Shown here piece after piece: positions 20,692 through 29,667 of a DNA stretch of 63,659 nucleotides. Position 1 is the first letter of the stretch; each line of letters opens with the position of its first letter. The DNA lies in the NCBI RefSeq assembly GCF_003952025.1, contig NZ_QXGI01000011.1, positions 1 to 63,659 on the forward strand, written 5' to 3'. The notes under the pieces are model-generated. The model did not search any database. It saw nothing but the letters and a program-made list of their open reading frames with translations, and was not told the origin of the DNA. This stretch comes from Bifidobacterium castoris (GTDB lineage Bacteria > Actinomycetota > Actinomycetes > Actinomycetales > Bifidobacteriaceae). A program made the translations under genes and the position numbers.

Positions 20692-21186
20692 TCAGCGCTT
20701 CGAGAACTGCGGCGCACGACGAGCCTTGTGCAGACCCGCCTTCTTGCGCTCGACGACGCGCGCGTCGCGCGTCAGGAAGCCGGCCTTCTTCAGGGCCGCA
20801 CGGTTCGCGTCGCGGTCGATCGCGTTGAGCGCGCGTGCGACGCCGAGGCGGATCGCACCGGCCTGGCCGGTGGTGCCGCCGCCGTCGACGAGGACGATGA
20901 CGTCGAACTTGTTCTCAAGCTTAAGCAGGACGATCGGCGAGTTGACTTCACGCTGCTGCAGCTTCGACGGGAAGTACTCCTCGAGCGTACGGCCGTTGAT
21001 CGTCCACTTGCCGGTGCCCGGAACCAGACGCACGCGGGCGACGGCTTCCTTGCGACGGCCGGTGCCGTAGCCCGGGGCGATCGCGGAGGTGCCGGTGCCG
21101 GCGCCGGAGTTGGTCTCGGTGGTGAAGGCGACGGTGTTCTCAGCCTCGGTTTCCTGAACCGGGGAGTTGTTGGTGTTTTCAGCCAT
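20692..21186 (-). CDS. rpsI: 30S ribosomal protein S9
   Basis: 164 aa. A ~35-residue Glu/Thr/Asn-rich N-terminal extension, common in Actinobacteria, precedes the core [19 protein letters not shown]. The C-terminal RRAPQFSKR tail reaches the P-site tRNA. It forms the standard rplM-rpsI pair, 20 nt downstream of rplM. Confidence 0.97.
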   Translation of the reverse strand: MAENTNNSPVQETEAENTVAFTTETNSGAGTGTSAIAPGYGTGRRKEAVARVRLVPGTGKWTINGRTLEEYFPSKLQQREVNSPIVLLKLENKFDVIVLVDGGGTTGQAGAIRLGVARALNAIDRDANRAALKKAGFLTRDARVVERKKAGLHKARRAPQFSKR

Positions 21187-21206
21187 GATATCTATCTCCT
21201 AACGGT

Positions 21207-21656
21207 TCACTTTGCCTGCTGCGAGACCTGTTCGATCTCGAAGACCTGCGGCTGCTGGCCGGCGTACGGATGCTCTTCGCCAGCGAAGACGCGCAGACGG
21301 GTCAGCTGGACCTTGGCGAGCTTGTTCTTCGGCAGCATGCCCTTGACGGCGTGCATGATGATGCGCTCCGGCTTGTTCTTGAGCAGCTCGGCATAGCTGT
21401 CGCGGCGCAGACCGCCGGGACGACCGGAGTGGGAGTAGAGTTCCTTGTCCATCTTGTCACCGGTCAGCGCGATCTTGTCGGCGTTGATGATGATGACGTA
21501 ATTGCCGGAATCGGCGTGAGGAGCGAAGGACGGCTTGTTCTTGCCGCGCAGCAGGTTCGCCGCGGCGACGGAAAGACGGCCAAGCACGACGTCGGAGGCG
21601 TCGATGATGTACCAGTCGTGAGTCAGATCAGCTGGCTTCGGTGTGAAAGTTTTCAC
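21207..21656 (-). CDS. rplM: 50S ribosomal protein L13
   Basis: 149 aa early assembly protein. The start is a GTG at 21656 ([19 protein letters not shown]), 8 nt after AAAAGG; longer in-frame extensions lack homology. The HYKP-like segment and [21 protein letters not shown] are typical. A TATACT box (complement of 21812-21817) could be its -10, leaving a leader of about 150 nt where L13 may regulate itself. Confidence 0.95.
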   Translation of the reverse strand: MKTFTPKPADLTHDWYIIDASDVVLGRLSVAAANLLRGKNKPSFAPHADSGNYVIIINADKIALTGDKMDKELYSHSGRPGGLRRDSYAELLKNKPERIIMHAVKGMLPKNKLAKVQLTRLRVFAGEEHPYAGQQPQVFEIEQVSQQAK

Positions 21657-21898
21657 GATATACCTTTTCTTTGTATTGTGTTCCGGACTTCCCGGACATG
21701 CTTGGTTAGGGCGTCGTCCGTTCGGTCTCATTACCGTGGGCTCCCTGAAAGTCCTTATGGCGAGTGGGAAAGCGCTTTGAAGGACCCCGTAGGGAAACAC
21801 AACAATCCTCTAGTATATCGGCCGGCTTGACAATGCCGGACGTGCGACGCGCCGCAGATGCGCAACGGCTTTGGCGCTGATGCCTCAAGCACATTGAA

Positions 21899-21935
21899 GA
21901 GGAATCCCCATGCCATAAAACATGGGGATTCCTCT
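21899..21935 (-). terminator. Terminator of the DNA methyltransferase gene
   Basis: 14-15-bp stem (21899-21912 with 21921-21934) and an 8-nt A-rich loop, only 4 nt after the methyltransferase stop codon. Confidence 0.7.
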
Positions 21936-21938
21936 CAT

Positions 21939-23201
21939 TCATGCGACGTCTTCGGCCAGAATACGACCGATTCGATGCGGGATTCCCGTCACGAGTGCGT
22001 TGCCCATGCAGAAAGCCCTATGACCGTCACTCATCAGATCGTCACCCGTCCAGCCGACGGGGAATTCCTGCAACGCGTCCAATTCGTCAGGAACCAAACG
22101 CCTGAGCCGACCATTCTGTTCCACGACATGTTTCGTTCGGGAAGCGCCGCTGCCGCCCTCACCCGTCAGAATCGTGCGGCTGGGTTGATCAAGCGAATCC
22201 GGGAAAGCGACAGGACCTTCGGAGTAGGTATAGGTATAACCTGTCCGAGCCACACGCTCCTCACGCTTCCCCCCCTTGAGATACTGCCATGAGGACAACT
22301 TCGCCTCATCAATCCAAAACGCCTCCGACACCTGCTCCGCCGGCACCAGAACGTCGCCCAAAGTCTGGCGAGGACCGTCATAAACGGCATCTACGCGTCG
22401 AGTCAGCACATGACCATCCTGCATCACTCCGGAGTTTTGGAACTTGGATACGGAATCACCTACTCCGAAATGCTTCGTGACCCGGTAAGGATCATCAGAA
22501 ATGGCGAAGTTGTGTTCGATATGCTTATCGCTCTCAACAATCGGGAAAGCGCGCGCAATCACACCGGAACGCATCAGCCGATCGTCAAGATTCCATTCCG
22601 GCGCATCATGCTCCGCGAAAATGTATACGCGTCGACGACGTTGCGGCATACCGTATTCGGCGGCGTTGACCACACGCCACTCAACGGAATATCCAAGGCG
22701 GTACAGGCATGAAAGGATGATGGCGAAATCACGCCCACGCTGCGAGGCAGGCGATTTCAGCAATCGGTCGACGTTCTCCAGCAGCACGTACTTCGGATGG
22801 CGCATCTCCAGAAGACGATTGATGCTCCACCAAAGAACGCCCTTCTTGCCGTCGATGCCGGACGCCAGCGCCAGGGGCTTCGCCACCGAATAATCCTGAC
22901 ACGGGAAACCGCCAACCAACATGTCAAACTCGGGAATTGCGCGAGTCCCCTCTTCGACCTGATCGAGCACCTTAGCGATGTCCTCGTTGACGCACGATCC
23001 CGCACCGAAGCGATCCTCATAGCAACGCCACGCGAACTGCTTCGACTCCTGCCCCATGGGTTCCCACTGATTGGCCCAGACCGTCCTAAAGGGTCCGGCC
23101 GGTTCGCGGCGGAACTGGGGGTAGCGCTCGTCGTTATAACCCTCAAGTCCCAGACGGAATCCGCCTACCCCGGCAAACAGCTCCGCGATGCGTATCGTCA
23201 T
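21939..23201 (-). CDS. DNA (cytosine-5-)methyltransferase, Sau3AI-type
   Basis: 420 aa type II modification enzyme. Motif I is AELFAGVGGFRLGLE (residues 6-20), motif IV GGFPCQDYS carries catalytic C101, motif VI is LENV (141-144) and motif VIII is QRRRRVYI. The target-recognition region lies at roughly 210-340. Pairing with a Sau3AI/MutH-like nuclease suggests GATC as the target. AAGGAG precedes the ATG by 8 nt. Only 37 nt separates its start from a 25-bp hairpin (23239-23292) containing two GATC sites. Confidence 0.92.
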   Translation of the reverse strand: MTIRIAELFAGVGGFRLGLEGYNDERYPQFRREPAGPFRTVWANQWEPMGQESKQFAWRCYEDRFGAGSCVNEDIAKVLDQVEEGTRAIPEFDMLVGGFPCQDYSVAKPLALASGIDGKKGVLWWSINRLLEMRHPKYVLLENVDRLLKSPASQRGRDFAIILSCLYRLGYSVEWRVVNAAEYGMPQRRRRVYIFAEHDAPEWNLDDRLMRSGVIARAFPIVESDKHIEHNFAISDDPYRVTKHFGVGDSVSKFQNSGVMQDGHVLTRRVDAVYDGPRQTLGDVLVPAEQVSEAFWIDEAKLSSWQYLKGGKREERVARTGYTYTYSEGPVAFPDSLDQPSRTILTGEGGSGASRTKHVVEQNGRLRRLVPDELDALQEFPVGWTGDDLMSDGHRAFCMGNALVTGIPHRIGRILAEDVA

Positions 23202-23238
23202 GTCTGCGACTCCTTATGCATTTTCGGCGCGGACTGCC

Positions 23239-23292
23239 GCGCTCGCGTATGATGGATCCGAACATTCGTTCGGATCCATCATACGCGAGCGC
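23239..23292 (-). promoter_or_regulatory. 25-bp hairpin with two GATC sites upstream of the methyltransferase gene
   Basis: Arms 23239-23263 and 23268-23292 are perfectly complementary, with a 4-nt loop. Each arm contains GGATCC, so two GATC sites (23255 and 23273) lie in it. It sits between the nuclease terminator and the methyltransferase start. It may be an attenuator or an operator sensed through methylation; that role is inference. Confidence 0.6.
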
Positions 23293-23344
23293 ACGACAAA
23301 ATCAAGCATCCTACTGTATCCCAGCGTGTCGATTTGGCACTAAA

Positions 23345-23386
23345 ACGATTGTGGGCCTGAAGCATATGCTTCAGGCCCACAATCGT
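23345..23386 (-). terminator. 42-bp perfect palindrome after the nuclease gene
   Basis: A perfect palindrome with no unpaired centre: 21 nt on each side of 23365/23366, 18 nt after the nuclease stop codon. It is probably its terminator. Confidence 0.7.
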
Positions 23387-23404
23387 CCACTCGCGCGTCT
23401 GCTG

Positions 23405-24832
23405 TTATCTTGAATCTTTCTTCTGCAGAATGTCATTCACGATGTAATGATTTGTAATCCAAAATGACCGCTTCATCTCCTCGCCACCTTGCGGCGTGGG
23501 ATAAGTATCAGCGCCGTTGCGCGCATGGGGACGCACATGGAAAATTGAACCAGTGCCATCCAAACCCGTTATCGGCGCGAACTGATCGTAGACGCCACGA
23601 CGCACTTTACGACGCGTATCCTCGTACACCTCCTCCGCTTCAGCGAACGCATCGTCTGGACAAGTCCATAGCACGACGTCATCCAGGCGGTATTCGCCAT
23701 CACCGCCGTCCCGATACACCACAAAGAGGAACGGACTGAGCAACGTCTTGCGTAAATCACTGTCTTCCCAAGGGGTCTCGGCGATTTCCTCCCATTTGAA
23801 CGCCGGGAATGATACGGATTCCTTGATGCGGCCGCTCTTCTCGACACGAAGTGTACGAATGGTGCTCTTACGCAAACCAGCTTTTTCGAATTCGGCGACC
23901 AAGGCATCGCGGTCGACGCCGAACGCCGCCTTGAGCAACGCCATCGTGGACGTGGCATGCGCTTGCTTCGCACCGGAACTGCACGCATTGTTCAGCTTGC
24001 GTAGTATTTCCGGGGCGGTCAGCCCGATGTAGTCCTTGAAACGGGACCGGATCAGCTCTTCGAGCGTAAGGTCGCGTTCATCCTCATCGCGCTGAATCTT
24101 CTCAACTTTCTTCTTGGCGAGCAATTCATTCACCACGTTCGTCATATAGGAGCCCTTCAAGGCCCATCTTCTCGGCTTGGCCGGCACCGACGAATTCGGC
24201 TGCTGAACCGTCGCACCGTGCCCACTTCCGGTGGTTGCCGCCTCCAGATACAGCGTGTCTCGACTGCTGATTTCATGTGCCTTACCATCACGAATCTTCG
24301 CAATCACCTTTTCCCAGTCTTCTCGAATCTGCGGAAGATCCTCCTCGGGAATGCCCCACAAAGCCACAAGCTTGAATTTCATATCGAAGATGTTGTCGGT
24401 GTCATCCCTGTAGTCATACGCCATCAGAAGCACATGCTTCGTCTTGTCCCGCATATGACTGTCTTCGAACGTCTCATTAAGAATCGTCATATAATTGATA
24501 TTGGTGATAGACAATCGCTCTTTGGCACGAATATCACCTTTTTTATTCCTAATAAGACCAGTGGTCTTCAGCTCCAATTCCGTCACATCGAAATCTGGCG
24601 CCTGATTATTATTGTTTTCGATATCGAAGAAGTACTTCTCGACATTATCCCCCATCGCACCTTTGTTCCCCTGTTTTCCAGCGGTTTTCGGCTTCGCGTA
24701 TCCTTTCGGTTTCATATCCTCCGGGATATCCAAGACTTCGCGCAGCGTCTGCCCCTCAATCGTCTTGGCATACAGCAGTATCCTCTCTACATTGCTGTCG
24801 TCGTAAGTTTCACCACGGACAACCTTTTTCAT
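23405..24832 (-). CDS. Sau3AI-like type II restriction endonuclease
   Basis: 475 aa, close to the 489 aa of Sau3AI. The N-terminal MutH/Sau3AI catalytic domain has PDF (D80), then ELELK with E87 and K89, forming the D-ExK site, and the KERLSITNINYMTI segment conserved in this family. The C-terminal half (from about residue 230) matches the second, non-catalytic MutH-like domain by position. Predicted to cleave GATC. The ATG has GGGAGG 6 nt upstream. Its G+C looks lower than that of its neighbours, suggesting horizontal acquisition. The cognate methyltransferase is next. Confidence 0.9.
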   Translation of the reverse strand: MKKVVRGETYDDSNVERILLYAKTIEGQTLREVLDIPEDMKPKGYAKPKTAGKQGNKGAMGDNVEKYFFDIENNNNQAPDFDVTELELKTTGLIRNKKGDIRAKERLSITNINYMTILNETFEDSHMRDKTKHVLLMAYDYRDDTDNIFDMKFKLVALWGIPEEDLPQIREDWEKVIAKIRDGKAHEISSRDTLYLEAATTGSGHGATVQQPNSSVPAKPRRWALKGSYMTNVVNELLAKKKVEKIQRDEDERDLTLEELIRSRFKDYIGLTAPEILRKLNNACSSGAKQAHATSTMALLKAAFGVDRDALVAEFEKAGLRKSTIRTLRVEKSGRIKESVSFPAFKWEEIAETPWEDSDLRKTLLSPFLFVVYRDGGDGEYRLDDVVLWTCPDDAFAEAEEVYEDTRRKVRRGVYDQFAPITGLDGTGSIFHVRPHARNGADTYPTPQGGEEMKRSFWITNHYIVNDILQKKDSR

Positions 24833-25512
24833 GACTGCCTCCCATCAGTACACGTTGTGCACTCTCCACACTTGTAGCGGCTAGAGCCAAGTGTATGCCA
24901 AGAGTTCGTAGCACACAAACCCCGAGCATGTTTGCCCGCCCATCAATCGCCGCTTTTCGCGGAAACATGGCTCCCTAAAACATGACAAGGCACAGAGGAC
25001 GCAATCTACAAAAGAAGGGCATCATGGTAGATATCACTATTCCGCACAACGCGACAATTATTAATAATGGTCGACAAATTAATATACTTTGAATGCACGA
25101 GTTTCCTTTTCCCACACTCATTTATAGACACCTGCCGTCGGAGACTGATGAACATCGTCTGGAGATATCCGATATGCAGGAGGCTGTCACTGGATTCGAT
25201 GCATATGGAGATTCATCAATGCTCCGACGGCGCGCCGCGCGAACGAATCGATGAGGACACCGCCGCCATACGCGGACGCCTTCGTGCACGCAGGCAATGG
25301 TTGCGGACATGGTCACCGCCACCGCTGACGTTGCGGTATGTGCACGGGCGGCGGGGATGACACAGGCTCCATCCTCGCATTGCGGTACGCTACGGGTCCT
25401 CCCACCGTACCGCAATGCGGAATTGGCAGGCGGGGCCAAGGTGGTTCACGCCGAGAAGACGCCACCGGGCAAAGCCTTTGTCGTGTTGGAGCAATACCGG
25501 ACCTTAGGCATA
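24833..25512. other. Gene-free 680-nt region upstream of the nuclease gene
   Basis: No convincing gene. The left part (24833-25120) is AT-rich and should contain the nuclease promoter. An inverted repeat with 14-bp perfect arms (25376-25389 and 25406-25419, CGCATTGCGGTACG and its complement) encloses 16 nt; its role is unknown. Short open frames here lack a ribosome binding site and recognisable domains. Confidence 0.5.
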
Positions 25513-25549
25513 GCAAAGCCCGACGCACATCGTGTGCGTCGGGCTTTGC
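25513..25549 (-). terminator. malQ terminator
   Basis: Perfect 16-bp stem (25513-25528 with 25534-25549; AAAGCCCGACGCAC type) and a 5-nt loop, 33 nt after the malQ stop codon. Confidence 0.75.
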
Positions 25550-25582
25550 GGAGAACAAGGAACGCGGAACAGCGCGTCAGCT

Positions 25583-27751
25583 TCAGCTGTTCATAATCTT
25601 CGTGATGCTCTGCAGCAGGTCGCCGCGGAACAGGTCCTCGAGCATGACCGCGTTGCCGTCCGCGTCAGCGAGCGGAACGCGCCAGTTCGGGTACTCGTTG
25701 TCGGTGCCCGGCTGGTTCTGCGCGCGCTTCTCGCCGACGGCGTCGACGATGGACGCGGCGAGCAGCTTGCACGGCGAGCCCTTGAGGCCGCGGTACAGCG
25801 CCTCGACGATCTCGGTCTCGTGCGCGGCCTCGTCCTGCAGCGCCGACGAATCCAGATAGCCCTGATCGGTGAGCATCTGCAGCATCGCGTTGTGCTCTGC
25901 GCGGGCGCTTGCCTCGAAGGCCTCTGCGCCCTCCTCGAGCAGGCCGAGACGTTCGCGGATCTTGACGTGCTCGTACTCGAGGTAGCCTGCCGCCGGCGGC
26001 AGGTCGTGCGTGTTGACCGACGCGAGCGCGTACGGACGCCAATGCTTCGGCGGCGTGAAGACGCCGTCCATCTGCTCGAACCATTCGACGGCGCATCCGA
26101 GGATGCCGTGGTCGGACAGCGACTTCTGCACGTAATCGGGCACGACGCCGAGGTCCTCGCCGACGACGATGCCGCCGACGCGGCTCGCCTCGATCGCGAG
26201 GATGCCGAGCATGACGTCGTGGTCGTAGTAGACGTAGGTGCCATCGACGGCCGTGTGGCCCTCCGGGATCCACCACAGACGGAACAGGCCGAGGATGTGG
26301 TCGATGCGCACGGCGCCGGCACAGTCGAACATGCCGCGCACCATCTCACGGTAGGACAGGTATCCGGTGTTCTTGAGCGCGAGCGGGCTGAGCGGCGGCT
26401 GGCTCCAGTTCTGACCCTGCTGGTTGAACATGTCCGGCGGCGCGCCGACGGTGGCGCCCTTCGCGAAGCGCTCCGGGTTCCACCACACTTCGGAGCCGAG
26501 CGGATGCACGCCCACGGCCATGTCGGACATGATGCCGATCTTCATGCCGGCGGTGCGAGCCGCCTCCTGGGCGAGGTGCAGCTGCTGCGTCGCCGTCCAC
26601 TCGAGCCAACGGTAGAACTCAAGCGTGTCGGCATGCCGCTCGCGCAGCGCGATGACCTCCGGCGACTGCTTGTCCATCTTGTGGATCCAGCTGTCCGGCT
26701 TGTCCTCCGGAGCGCCCCACAGCTCATAGCACAGGCACCAGGTGGCGTAGGCCTCGAGGTCCTCGCCGCAGCGGGCCTTGTACTCGTCGAACTCGCGCTG
26801 GCGTTCCTGGGACAGGCCCGCGTCGAAGATCTCGCGCAGCGCCGGCTTCTTCTCGAGCCACATCGCGTCGCGGTCGATGAGCTGCGCGTCGTTGTTGAAG
26901 CGCTCGACCTTCTCATGCGCGGCGCGGATACGGCCCTTCGCCTCGCCGTCGATCAGATTGAACTCGGGGATGTCCTCCGGGCGGATGTACGTGAAGTTCA
27001 CGAAGCGGCGCGACACCGGCAGGTACGGCGACGGCGTGAGCGGCACGACCGGCTCGGCGGCGTGCAGCGGGTTGACGAGCAGGAAATCGGCGTCCGTATA
27101 GCGCTTGCCGTCGGTGAGCAGCGTGCGCAGGTCGGTGTAGTCGCCGACACCCCACGAATCGGCCGAACGGATCGAATACAGCTGGGCCATCCAACCCCAC
27201 AGCGCGCCGTTCTTCATCGGGTCGAGCATTTCGATGCGTTCCGGCGCGCTGATGAGCGTCGCGTTCTCGGAACGTTCGCCGCTTTCGACGTGCAGCGTGT
27301 GGTAGCCGACCGGAAGCTCGGCGGGGATGATCAGATCGGATTCGGCGATGAACTTGCCGTCGATCTCACGCACCTTGGCTTCCGGCATCGCGTTGAGCCT
27401 GAGCTCGCCTTCGAAACGCTCGCCGTTCTCGAGGATCAGCGTGACCTGCGCCGGCTCGGTGATGCCGGTGCGCAGCGTGACATGCGTCTCCTTGCCGACC
27501 GTGTGCAGCACGGTCGGGTCGATGAGACGCAGGTGGCGCTCACGCGTGATGTCGGCGATCGCCTTCTCGATCGCCTCGTCGGAGGTCGCGTCGATGCCGA
27601 GCGCACCAAGGATCGCGACGAGCGTCTCGTCGGAGATCTCATGGAAATCGCGCGACAGACCGGTGTAACTAGTTGCAACGCCCATCATGGACGCCAGACG
27701 CACGAGGGGCCGTGCGAGGCGCTCCGGGCTTTCTTCCATTTGCTCTGCCAT
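25583..27751 (-). CDS. malQ: 4-alpha-glucanotransferase (amylomaltase)
   Basis: 722 aa, GH77. It transfers alpha-1,4-glucan segments between maltodextrins in the cytosol, releasing glucose. The nucleophile is D484 in VRIDHILGLFRLWWIP, the acid/base E532 in VGEDLGVVP and the stabiliser D583 in VNTHDLPPAAGY. A ~170-residue N-terminal beta-rich extension (as in MalQ of E. coli and Corynebacterium) precedes the barrel. The upstream minus-strand sequence has TTGACA and an AACGTT-centred dyad (about 27768-27784), a LacI-type operator candidate, so maltose control is plausible. It works on the products of debranching by glgX. Confidence 0.96.
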   Translation of the reverse strand: MAEQMEESPERLARPLVRLASMMGVATSYTGLSRDFHEISDETLVAILGALGIDATSDEAIEKAIADITRERHLRLIDPTVLHTVGKETHVTLRTGITEPAQVTLILENGERFEGELRLNAMPEAKVREIDGKFIAESDLIIPAELPVGYHTLHVESGERSENATLISAPERIEMLDPMKNGALWGWMAQLYSIRSADSWGVGDYTDLRTLLTDGKRYTDADFLLVNPLHAAEPVVPLTPSPYLPVSRRFVNFTYIRPEDIPEFNLIDGEAKGRIRAAHEKVERFNNDAQLIDRDAMWLEKKPALREIFDAGLSQERQREFDEYKARCGEDLEAYATWCLCYELWGAPEDKPDSWIHKMDKQSPEVIALRERHADTLEFYRWLEWTATQQLHLAQEAARTAGMKIGIMSDMAVGVHPLGSEVWWNPERFAKGATVGAPPDMFNQQGQNWSQPPLSPLALKNTGYLSYREMVRGMFDCAGAVRIDHILGLFRLWWIPEGHTAVDGTYVYYDHDVMLGILAIEASRVGGIVVGEDLGVVPDYVQKSLSDHGILGCAVEWFEQMDGVFTPPKHWRPYALASVNTHDLPPAAGYLEYEHVKIRERLGLLEEGAEAFEASARAEHNAMLQMLTDQGYLDSSALQDEAAHETEIVEALYRGLKGSPCKLLAASIVDAVGEKRAQNQPGTDNEYPNWRVPLADADGNAVMLEDLFRGDLLQSITKIMNS

Positions 27752-27832
27752 AACTTCCTAGTGTAGGGCAACAAACGTTGTCAAAACACCGCGACGCGCG
27801 CATTCCCCACAGTTTTGCCACAGAACGCGGAT

Positions 27833-28759
27833 TCATTGGCCGAGGCGCCGGCGCGCGGCATGCACGACCTCGTCACTCGAATCGGCGCTCAGTCTTTCAA
27901 GGATCTCCTGTGACGCGTTCGGGTTAAGCGCTACAGCACGGCGTACCATCGACGACAATACAACGTTCGCATCCGGCTCGAGCTCCGCGCCGAGGCGGGA
28001 GAGGAAATCGAGCGTGTCGACGTCCATCTCCGGATCCTGCGCGCCCTCGAGACGCATCTTCCACGACGTGCGCTTGTTGCGCAGCGCCTCGTCGCGCACC
28101 GCGGGCGTATCGTCCTTCGTAAGCCTGCCGACGAGCCAGTTCTTGTCGTCGATGTTCGCGGCGACCGCCTGGCGCACCACCGCCGACGGGTCCTCGGACA
28201 GCTTGACGAGCACGTTCGGGAACGGCATCGTGCTCGCGAGGAACACGCGGTCCTCCTCGGGCGTATGCGGATTACCGGCGACGGCCTCGAGCAACGCCGT
28301 CGCGCGTGAGAACGCCGCCTGCTCGCCGCGGTCGGGCAACGGACGGCGCGCGAATTCATGCAGTTCAGCCGCGTCCGTCGAATGCCGCAGCCGTTCGTAG
28401 GTCGTCGTCAGCGGCTCGACGTGGGGCGTATCGGTTGCCTCGGTTGCATCGACGCCGTCCGTTGCGTCACCGTCGGCATCGGCGTCCGTCCGCACGGATG
28501 CATTCGCCACGTTCGGCTGCGCATCGACGTCCTCGGCATTCATCTCGCTTGCCGCAATCGTCTGCGCATGCGCGTTCGTGTCACCCATCTCGTCCACGGC
28601 ATCCGTCGCATCCGCAGCACCTATCTGCACGTCCGCGTCCACGGCATCCGTCGCGTCCACGGCAACCGTCCGCGAGGCCGCCGCAGGCTGATCGTTCGTC
28701 ATCGGCGCATCGACGTCATCGGCGCCCGTCGTTTCGCCAGTCATCGTCTCATCGGTCAT
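27833..28759 (-). CDS. Protein with low-complexity N-terminus and LRV/HEAT-like repeats
   Basis: 308 aa, function unknown. Residues 1-115 are Asp/Ala/Val/Thr-rich with VDATDAVDA-type internal repeats. From about 120 the protein is alpha-helical with repeated xxVVRQAVAANID, AVRDEALRNK and MVRRAVALNPNAS segments, which resemble variant leucine-rich (LRV) or HEAT-type repeats. The ATG at 28759 follows AGAGGTGG; an upstream in-frame ATG adds 23 residues without a ribosome binding site. No membrane segment or signal peptide. A scaffold role is possible but not shown. Confidence 0.7.
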   Translation of the reverse strand: MTDETMTGETTGADDVDAPMTNDQPAAASRTVAVDATDAVDADVQIGAADATDAVDEMGDTNAHAQTIAASEMNAEDVDAQPNVANASVRTDADADGDATDGVDATEATDTPHVEPLTTTYERLRHSTDAAELHEFARRPLPDRGEQAAFSRATALLEAVAGNPHTPEEDRVFLASTMPFPNVLVKLSEDPSAVVRQAVAANIDDKNWLVGRLTKDDTPAVRDEALRNKRTSWKMRLEGAQDPEMDVDTLDFLSRLGAELEPDANVVLSSMVRRAVALNPNASQEILERLSADSSDEVVHAARRRLGQ

Positions 28760-29022
28760 CGTTCCACCTCTGTCCGTCCGAATCAGTCCGCCATATGCGC
28801 ATACGGCCGCATGCGCATGCCCGTCCACTCTAGCAACGCCCGTATGCGCGAGACGCGCGCCGCGAGCGCCGCGAGCGCGATCGGCACGCGTGTCGCCGCG
28901 CGTCGCGCATATGCCGCGCTGACGCCGTCCGCACGCGGCTCCCGCTCGCCCTCGCCGGCATCGTCCGCATCATCGGCGCGGCGCGTCGGACGTCCTCTCG
29001 ACCATCGGCGGGCATGCGCCGA

Positions 29023-29667
29023 CTACCGTTCCTCGACGGGCCGCGCGACCAGTCCGAGCGGTTCCGGCACGACGTTCGCGTTGAAGGTCTCGCGCACGCG
29101 GTCGGCGAATCGGTGCTCCATGTCGGCCGGCACCGCGCATTCGATCTCGACGTGGTCGGTGAAGGCGGCGTCGAGCTGCGCGCCATCGACGAGCGCGAGC
29201 AGCTGCTGGAAGGCGCCGAGCTGCGCGTAGTCGAGGCGGACGAGATACCGCCTGCATTGCACGATGCTCGCCTTGCGCGCCGCCTTCACGGCGAGCGAGG
29301 CGCCGGTCGAATACGCACGGATCAGGCCGCCCGAACCGAGCAGGATGCCGCCGAAGTACCGGGTGACGGCGACGGCGCAGTCGGTCAGCTCGTTCGCGCG
29401 CAGCACATCGAGGATCGGCTTGCCGGCGGTGCCCGACGGTTCGCCGTCGTCGCTCATCCGTTCCATGACGCGGCCGGTCTCGTCGGTGACGATCGCCGCG
29501 TATGCGACGTGCCGCGATTTCGGATGCGTCTCGCGGATCCGCTCGACGAACGCGAGCGCCTCGCCGAGGTCGTCGACGTGGCATGCGTCGCCGATGAACT
29601 CGGATTTCTTCTCGACGAAAGCGTCATGCGCCGGCTCGGCGGCGGCGTTGAGGATCGTGCGCATCAT
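29023..29667 (-). CDS. YigZ/IMPACT family protein
   Basis: 214 aa. It carries the UPF0029 N-terminal domain (KKSEFIGDACHVDDLGEALAFVERIRETHPKSRHVAYAA) with the DDGEPSGTAGKPILDVL motif and the RYFGGILLGSGGLIRAYS signature. The family is related to eukaryotic IMPACT; its biochemical role in bacteria is unclear. The first of two tandem ATGs (29667, 29664) overlaps the stop of the upstream dehydrogenase, so the two are co-transcribed. Confidence 0.9.
   Translation of the reverse strand: MMRTILNAAAEPAHDAFVEKKSEFIGDACHVDDLGEALAFVERIRETHPKSRHVAYAAIVTDETGRVMERMSDDGEPSGTAGKPILDVLRANELTDCAVAVTRYFGGILLGSGGLIRAYSTGASLAVKAARKASIVQCRRYLVRLDYAQLGAFQQLLALVDGAQLDAAFTDHVEIECAVPADMEHRFADRVRETFNANVVPEPLGLVARPVEER

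Noticed and set aside
21899-25420. Prophage or transposon carrying the restriction genes
   Set aside because: No integrase, transposase, phage gene or clear target-site duplication in the region.
25122-25439. 105-codon minus-strand gene upstream of the nuclease gene
   Set aside because: No ribosome binding site, composition of random high-G+C sequence, and it overlaps an inverted repeat.
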